DNA of 64,000 nt, from contig NZ_CP118246.1 in NCBI RefSeq assembly GCF_028816455.1, forward strand, positions 1,736,001 to 1,800,000. Direction: 5' to 3'. This stretch comes from Devosia algicola (GTDB lineage: Bacteria > Pseudomonadota > Alphaproteobacteria > Rhizobiales > Devosiaceae). Shown piece after piece: positions 59,632 to 64,000 of the stretch; within the stretch, counting starts at the first letter, position 1; the number at the start of each line of letters is the position of its first letter. Made by a program: the position numbers and the translations under genes. Below the pieces are notes generated by a model. That model was not told the origin of the DNA. It made no database searches and was given only the letters and a program-made list of their open reading frames with translations.

Positions 59632-60344
59632 TTACTCGACCCCGCGTTCGGTCTCGCCGCCGCCGTCGACATCGACATCCGGCCCCGCAGGTATAGCGGT
59701 CAGGAAGAACGTCTCGTCCTTAAGGCCGATATCCAGCGCCATGTTGGTCAGTCGCGCCAACAGTCCGGTATAAAATGGCTGGATGCCACGCGCATCGACG
59801 GCCCCTTCTTCCGGCTCACCAGATAGAAGCCCCGCCACGCCGGAAGGTACCAGCGTGCGCTGGCGCTTTTCGGGATCGCTCCGGGTGGTAAATTCAAACT
59901 TCTCCGCGCCGGCATCGCCACTGATCGAAGCAGAAACCTGGCCGCCGCGCGGCACCGAGTTTGCCGCAATTAGCAACAGGTTCATGAAGAGCCTTGGCCT
60001 TATGCTTGGGCAAAAGTATTAGCGGCACATCCCATTCGAGGTCGGCTTTCTCGATCTCGAACAATATGCGCGCGACACGTTCGCACTCACGCGTGTCGAT
60101 ATCAGTGCCGGACGTAGAGGACGCGCCGTAGGCGAGCCTGGCAAATTCCAGCTTGGCGCGCGATTGCTTGGCCGCACTGGCGATCAGATCGCGCGCACCA
60201 TCAGCCATTTCCGACTGAGCTGGATCTGCCAGCACCTCCAGTCCATTGCCAATGGCGCCGATGGGGTTGATCAGGTCATGGCAAACGCGCGAGCACAGCA
60301 TGGCCGCCAGATCTGTTGCATTGAGACTCGATGATGTCGGCCAT
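59632..60344 (-). CDS. chpT: Histidine phosphotransferase ChpT (two inserted bases)
   Basis: ChpT passes phosphate from CckA to CtrA and CpdR. The repaired 236-residue protein begins ADIIELNATDLAAMLCSRVC and continues with the H-box CHDLINPIGAIGNGLEVL, whose His is the phosphorylation site, then SRAKLEFARLAYGA and a degenerate HATPase-like half without ATP-binding boxes. Insertions lie at 60323-60329 (GAGACTC for GAGCTC) and 59989-59994. ATG at 60344 follows GGAGAC. Its nearness to ctrA, 1.3 kb away, supports the assignment. Confidence 0.88.
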
Positions 60345-60445
60345 GAATTGTCTCCGTTCGAAGCGGCGCAATGCCGGTCAAAGAATCACTTGTTGAACAT
60401 TAATGCGGGTATGGACCATTTGGAGCGTAAAATCTGCCCAGCGCC

Positions 60446-60949
60446 CTATTTGGTGGTCAGCAGCGGTAATAGTTCGGGCCAATGCTGGGTGCCCGCGCTC
60501 GCCGCGGCGTCCGGCGCCAATCGAAACGCTTCGCGATTGGCCGCCGAGTAAAACAGATACAACCGAGCCTTGAACACGGTATAAATGCTAGGATCGGCAT
60601 CCGACAAAAATCCGCGCGCCATGCCCATGGCGCCGTGTCCGCCATATTGAGGAGCGTAGATATCAGGCGCCCGCTGAAATACGTCCTTGTTGGCGGCGTT
60701 GGCGAAGTGCCAGGGCACGCCACCCCAAACCACTTCATATTGCGCCTTCCCAGGCAGCGGCGCATCTTCGGAAAAATATGACACTGGATCCATGCCGTTG
60801 AGTGCCATACCCGTCAACGGATCGGTAATTATCGTGCCATTGAGCGATTGGGCAATGGCCGACGGTACCCACACACCTCCGGCGCCGCCCAATAACGGCA
60901 AAACAAAGGCAAGGATGGTTAAGATTTGTTTAGAGGTTTGCTTCATCAT
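60446..60949 (-). CDS. Exported YHS-domain protein
   Basis: The 167-residue protein has an N-terminal signal peptide (ILTILAFVLPLLGGAGGVW, cleavage after AIA) and a YHS-type domain with ALNGMDPVSYFSEDAPLPGK, VVWGGVPWHFANAANKDVFQ and PDIYAPQYGGHGAMGMARG. YHS domains often bind metals, but the usual Cys residues are missing here, so function is open. A downstream KARLYLFYSAANREAFRLAP completes the typical domain. It is divergent from eipA, about 100 bases away. Confidence 0.82.
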   Translation of the reverse strand: MMKQTSKQILTILAFVLPLLGGAGGVWVPSAIAQSLNGTIITDPLTGMALNGMDPVSYFSEDAPLPGKAQYEVVWGGVPWHFANAANKDVFQRAPDIYAPQYGGHGAMGMARGFLSDADPSIYTVFKARLYLFYSAANREAFRLAPDAAASAGTQHWPELLPLLTTK

Positions 60950-61056
60950 TGAGTCAATTGATCGACGCCCGGCCCGCTGCAGCTACCCAACGCTAACGCC
61001 ATAGTCTTAAAGCTTCATAAGCCTGCGCCGAAATGCCCGCACTGGAGAGGCTCACC

Positions 61057-61629
61057 ATGTTCAAGCGCCTCGCCTTAATCCTTGCCACGCTCGGCGCCCT
61101 GCTGGTGCCCACCCAAATGGTCGTGGCTCAGGTTGGTTCGGTATCGGACACGTTTTCGGGTGACGAACTAGTGTCGACCGGCAGCGCATTTTTCGGCTCT
61201 GTAGCCCAAGGGATGGCTTCGGTTGTTGAGCGCGCAGTGAGCCAATTCGGCCTGCCCAATGGCTATATATTGGGTCAGGATGCTGGAGGCGCTCTTTTCG
61301 CCGGCGCCCGCTATGGTGAGGGCCGTCTATATACGCGTAATGCCGGCGAAGTGCCGGTATACTGGCAAGGCCCCAGCATCGGCTTTGACGTCGGCGGCGA
61401 TGGCTCCAAGGTAATGATGCTGGTTTACAACCTTAGCTCCACCAATGACATGTTTGGGCGCTTCGCCGGCGTAGACGGTTCCGCCTACATTGTAGGCGGA
61501 CTGGGCATGACAGTGATTAAGTACCGCAATGTTGTCATGGTGCCGATCCGGTCAGGTGTAGGCGCTCGCCTCGGCATAAATGTTGGCTACCTCAAATTCA
61601 CGGCCGAGCCGACCTGGAACCCCTTTTAG
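61057..61629 (+). CDS. eipA: Envelope integrity protein EipA (DUF1134)
   Basis: The 190-residue protein has a signal peptide (FKRLALILATLGALLVPTQM, cleavage after VVA) and the DUF1134 fold: AQGMASVVERAVSQFGLPNG, then GARYGEGRLYTRNAGEVPVY, WQGPSIGFDVGGDGSKVMML and the C-terminal GVGARLGINVGYLKFTAEPT. In Brucella EipA is a periplasmic protein needed for envelope integrity and controlled by the cell-cycle regulator CtrA network. ATG at 61057 is chosen over 61033 because GGAGAGG lies just before it and the signal peptide begins there. Confidence 0.9.
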   Translation: MFKRLALILATLGALLVPTQMVVAQVGSVSDTFSGDELVSTGSAFFGSVAQGMASVVERAVSQFGLPNGYILGQDAGGALFAGARYGEGRLYTRNAGEVPVYWQGPSIGFDVGGDGSKVMMLVYNLSSTNDMFGRFAGVDGSAYIVGGLGMTVIKYRNVVMVPIRSGVGARLGINVGYLKFTAEPTWNPF

Positions 61630-61809
61630 GCCAAATATCGGCGTTTTCTCGCGCCACACATGGCACAAACTCACACCTGTTATCGTGACGTACGGCCCAT
61701 TATCCGTTAGGGATAGGCTCTGGCGCTGAAAGCGGAAAACACCTATTGCTGCCAGATTAGGAGTGCGTCTTCGGGCTGCTATTGTCCCGGTTGGCGTCGG
61801 AGTTGGTAT

Positions 61810-62961
61810 ATGGGTATTGAAAATATCATGTACTTTGCGCTTGGTCTGCTCGTAGCGGGACTTGTGGCACTGATCATCATGCCCGCCGTATGGAAGCGCG
61901 CGGTTCGCCTCACCAAACGTCGCATCGAAGCGGCAACACCAATTACTCTTGCAGAATTCCGCGCTGACAAAGACCAGCTTCGCGCCGAATTTGCCCTCGC
62001 CACCCGCCGTCTGGAGATGACCATCGAGTCTTTGCGTGCCCGATTGGCCGCCCAGCTTGGCGATGCAAACCAGAGCCTTTCAGACGCCGGTGCCCTGCGA
62101 GAGGAACGCGACGAACTGTTGGAACTCCTGACCGCACACCAAACCCGCCAATCAGAACTTGAAACCGACATCGCCGAACTCCAGGCGCAGGTCGCCCAAT
62201 TAACCGAAGAACTCAGAGTGCGGCAAACGGGCGATGCCGAACTGGCTAGCCAGGCAGCACTTACTTTGGGCGAGTCTGAACCACTCACCGGCATCTACGC
62301 CCCTGACGTCGAGCGCATTCTGGCAACTCTGGACAAGGAACGTCAGCGCAGCAGTTTTCTCGAAGATCAGGCCCATGCGCTGCTATCCCGGCTCGAAGCC
62401 GCCGATCAGCAGGGGGCAGAAGCCAATGCGGCAATCGCCGAAATGCGTTCCGCAATGGCGGGACAAGGCGATCAAGCGCTTAAAGCCACCCAGAATTTGG
62501 TGTCAGCCGAGGCGCGCATCGCGAGCGCAGAAAATCGCCTGAACGCAATTCTGGCCGAAACCAAAGACATTGTTGACACCAGCACACAACCGGTTGATCT
62601 CGCGCCTGCAGACATAGTCGACCAGGACCAGCGCCTCGAACATCTCCGCCAGCAAGTTTTCGCCGTCCAGAACTCAATTGAGCAAGACTGGGTCATCGGT
62701 CACGCCGATCAGCAATTATTGCGCCAAAGCCTGAGCGATATAGCCACCAATGTCATCACGCTTGTTCAAGATGGAGACATCAAGAAATCGGCACCGCACA
62801 CCGGTGAGGTAAGTCTTTTTGACCGCGTGCAGCAATTTGCCGATGACGAACTGAATGTGGAAACATTACAGCCCAAGACCGCCCATTTCCCAAAACCGGC
62901 GAATAGCGCCTCAAAAGCGTCCGATCGCGTGGCGGCGCGGCGCGAAATTAGCGGCCGTTAA
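61810..62961 (+). CDS. Membrane-anchored coiled-coil protein of unknown function
   Basis: The 383-residue protein starts with one helix (IMYFALGLLVAGLVALIIM), then a basic stretch (KRAVRLTKRRIEAATP), long coiled-coil segments from about residue 55 to 260 (REERDELLELLTAHQTRQSE is typical) and a charged tail. A GGAG site precedes the ATG. I do not recognise a named family, though such proteins are recurrent in Hyphomicrobiales genomes near rluD. Topology suggests N-terminal membrane anchor with the coiled coil in the cytoplasm. It ends four bases into the convergent small membrane-protein gene. Confidence 0.72.
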   Translation: MGIENIMYFALGLLVAGLVALIIMPAVWKRAVRLTKRRIEAATPITLAEFRADKDQLRAEFALATRRLEMTIESLRARLAAQLGDANQSLSDAGALREERDELLELLTAHQTRQSELETDIAELQAQVAQLTEELRVRQTGDAELASQAALTLGESEPLTGIYAPDVERILATLDKERQRSSFLEDQAHALLSRLEAADQQGAEANAAIAEMRSAMAGQGDQALKATQNLVSAEARIASAENRLNAILAETKDIVDTSTQPVDLAPADIVDQDQRLEHLRQQVFAVQNSIEQDWVIGHADQQLLRQSLSDIATNVITLVQDGDIKKSAPHTGEVSLFDRVQQFADDELNVETLQPKTAHFPKPANSASKASDRVAARREISGR

Positions 62962-63305
62962 GGCTCGTTTTGCAACACGATATCGCGCGTTATTTCGCCA
63001 CTCGTTTGATCGTAGAGCCGAAGGTGCATGACGCCGTCGGCGAAAAACGTGATATTGATTGCCCCCTCTGCAACCATGGCGGACACCACTTCCGCCCCTT
63101 GGGGCAGGGAAACGCTCGCCACCATCTCGATTGACGGCTGATCGCGCATCACGCGATAGACAAGTGCGAAACCAATCGCCATAAAGCCCAGCAACAATAT
63201 TCCCATCGAAATCATAAATGATCGACGGGCTTTCGCCATGATCGCCAGCGCTTCGGGCGAAAGCGCTTCGGACTTGTTTGGCTCATTCACGTTAGGATCG
63301 CTCAT
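62958..63305 (-). CDS. Small membrane protein (DUF6476-like) divergent from rluD
   Basis: The 115-residue protein has a polar N-terminus, one helix (FMISMGILLLGFMAIGFALV) and a small beta-rich C-terminal domain (ASVSLPQGAEVVSAMVAEGA, then LRLYDQTSGEITRDIV). It looks like an N-in membrane-anchored periplasmic domain. It resembles short proteins annotated DUF6476 next to rluD in related genomes, recalled from memory. The ATG at 63305 overlaps the rluD ATG on the other strand within CATG. Confidence 0.7.
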   Translation of the reverse strand: MSDPNVNEPNKSEALSPEALAIMAKARRSFMISMGILLLGFMAIGFALVYRVMRDQPSIEMVASVSLPQGAEVVSAMVAEGAINITFFADGVMHLRLYDQTSGEITRDIVLQNEP

Positions 63306-64000
63306 GCGGGACTCATCCAGTCAAGATTATGAATTCGGCGATAGTAGCGCCGTCGAGTTCCAGATCGACGACGCCATGGCAGGCGGACGGCTTGATGCAG
63401 TACTGGCCAAGGCACATGCTGTGCTGAGCCGCAATCGCCTGAAGGACTTGATCCTTGCCGGTGCTGTAACGGTCAATGGCACACCGATCAGCCAGCCCAA
63501 ATACCGCGTAAGCGCCGGCGAGACAATCTTTCTTCTTGCCCCGCCCCCAGAAGATCCAGAGCCACAGGCCGAGAACATCCCTCTCGACATCCTCTATGAG
63601 GACGCATTCCTTATCGTTATCAATAAGCCGGTTGGCATGGTTGTACACCCCGCGCCGGGGAATAATAGCGGCACCCTGGTCAATGCTCTAATCTATCATT
63701 GCGGCGATACGCTCAAAGGCATTGGCGGTGTAAAGCGCCCCGGCATCGTGCATCGGTTGGATCGCGATACCTCCGGGGTTATGGTTGCCGCCAAGAATGA
63801 ACGGGCTCACAAACATCTTTCAGAGCAATTTGCCGACCATGGGCGTACCGGTCCGCTGCATCGCGCCTATACCGCCTTTGTCTGGGGTCATACCGAAACC
63901 GCGCGTGGTACCGTTGATGCGCCGCTGGGCCGGGATCAGAACAACCGACTCAAGCAGGCCGTACGCCGTGACGGTCGCGAGGCAATCACCCACTATTTGA
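63304..64000 (+). CDS. rluD: Ribosomal large-subunit pseudouridine synthase RluD, 3-prime end outside the window
   Basis: RluD makes pseudouridines 1911, 1915 and 1917 in 23S rRNA helix 69. The visible 232 residues comprise an S4 domain (GGRLDAVLAKAHAVLSRNRL then AGAVTVNGTPISQPKYRVSA) and the first part of the RluA-type catalytic domain with NKPVGMVVHPAPGN and the catalytic Asp in GIVHRLDRDTSGVMVAAK. The frame is open to the window edge without a break. The first ATG, at 63304, overlaps the start of the divergent small gene; a later start is possible but loses conserved length. Confidence 0.9.
   Translation, partial: MRDSSSQDYEFGDSSAVEFQIDDAMAGGRLDAVLAKAHAVLSRNRLKDLILAGAVTVNGTPISQPKYRVSAGETIFLLAPPPEDPEPQAENIPLDILYEDAFLIVINKPVGMVVHPAPGNNSGTLVNALIYHCGDTLKGIGGVKRPGIVHRLDRDTSGVMVAAKNERAHKHLSEQFADHGRTGPLHRAYTAFVWGHTETARGTVDAPLGRDQNNRLKQAVRRDGREAITHYL

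Noticed and set aside
5417..60329. GAGTC/GAGAC sites at 5417, 33555 and 60323 as CcrM methylation sites
   Set aside because: They arise from the inserted A or T in expected GAGCTC and probably do not exist in the real genome.
1..64000. tRNA, rRNA, insertion sequences, prophage or integrase genes
   Set aside because: No such sequence or protein was recognised anywhere in the window.

Overview
The window reads as chromosome of an alphaproteobacterium of the order Hyphomicrobiales, most likely a Devosiaceae-type organism (the family-level placement is an inference from protein resemblance). Evidence for the class is CtrA, ChpT and the CtrA inhibitor SciP (DUF1153), a Caulobacter-style fliF-fliG-fliH-fliN-flbD flagellar operon, EipA/DUF1134, EcfG-type stress promoters and an alpha-galactoside transport locus laid out like the rhizobial agp-melA genes. 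I saw no rRNA, tRNA, IS element, prophage or CRISPR array.

Layout. 1-5 kb: hybrid histidine kinase, mannonate dehydratase, a TRIC/YicG-like channel, an M15-like peptidase and a cupin. 5-11 kb: yejBEFA peptide importer. 11-17.3 kb: tamB-tamA envelope assembly pair. 17.5-20.7 kb: macA-macB type exporter. 20.8-34.3 kb: SDR, then a sugar island with an AraC regulator, a GH4 glycosidase and a flavin-dependent halogenase, followed on the other strand by melA with a complete five-gene ABC operon and its divergent AraC regulator. 34.5-41.5 kb: glyoxalase-type protein, ThuA-like protein, hydroxyacid dehydrogenase, ECF sigma factor with a VWA protein, a small membrane protein and mnmA. 41.7-52 kb: fliK-flgD, sciP, fliFGHN-flbD and flhA. 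52-56 kb: YCII-like protein, zinc metallopeptidase and two stress-promoter PRC-barrel genes. 56-64 kb: fliI-fliJ, ctrA, a response regulator with chpT, a YHS protein, eipA, a coiled-coil protein, a small membrane protein and the start of rluD.

How the genes work together. CtrA (phosphorylated through ChpT, restrained by SciP) is expected to drive early flagellar genes such as the fliF operon. FlbD, the last gene of that operon, is a sigma-54 activator, and a sigma-54 promoter lies in front of fliK-flgD. The sugar island couples alpha-galactoside import to intracellular hydrolysis by MelA.

The most striking feature is not a gene. About 35 single-base insertions, almost all at AGCTC/GAGCT sites (AGCTC read as AGGCTC, GAGCT as GAGCCT, palindromic GAGCTC as GAGACTC or GAGTCTC), break more than 20 otherwise well conserved genes on both strands. 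Deleting the extra base restores full-length proteins in every case I translated, and in one noncoding case it restores exact sigma-54 promoter spacing. I therefore annotate these genes as single CDS spanning the shift. The insertions look like a systematic sequencing artefact, possibly caused by a modified base, rather than pseudogenisation. Four further breaks are one-base losses in homopolymers.
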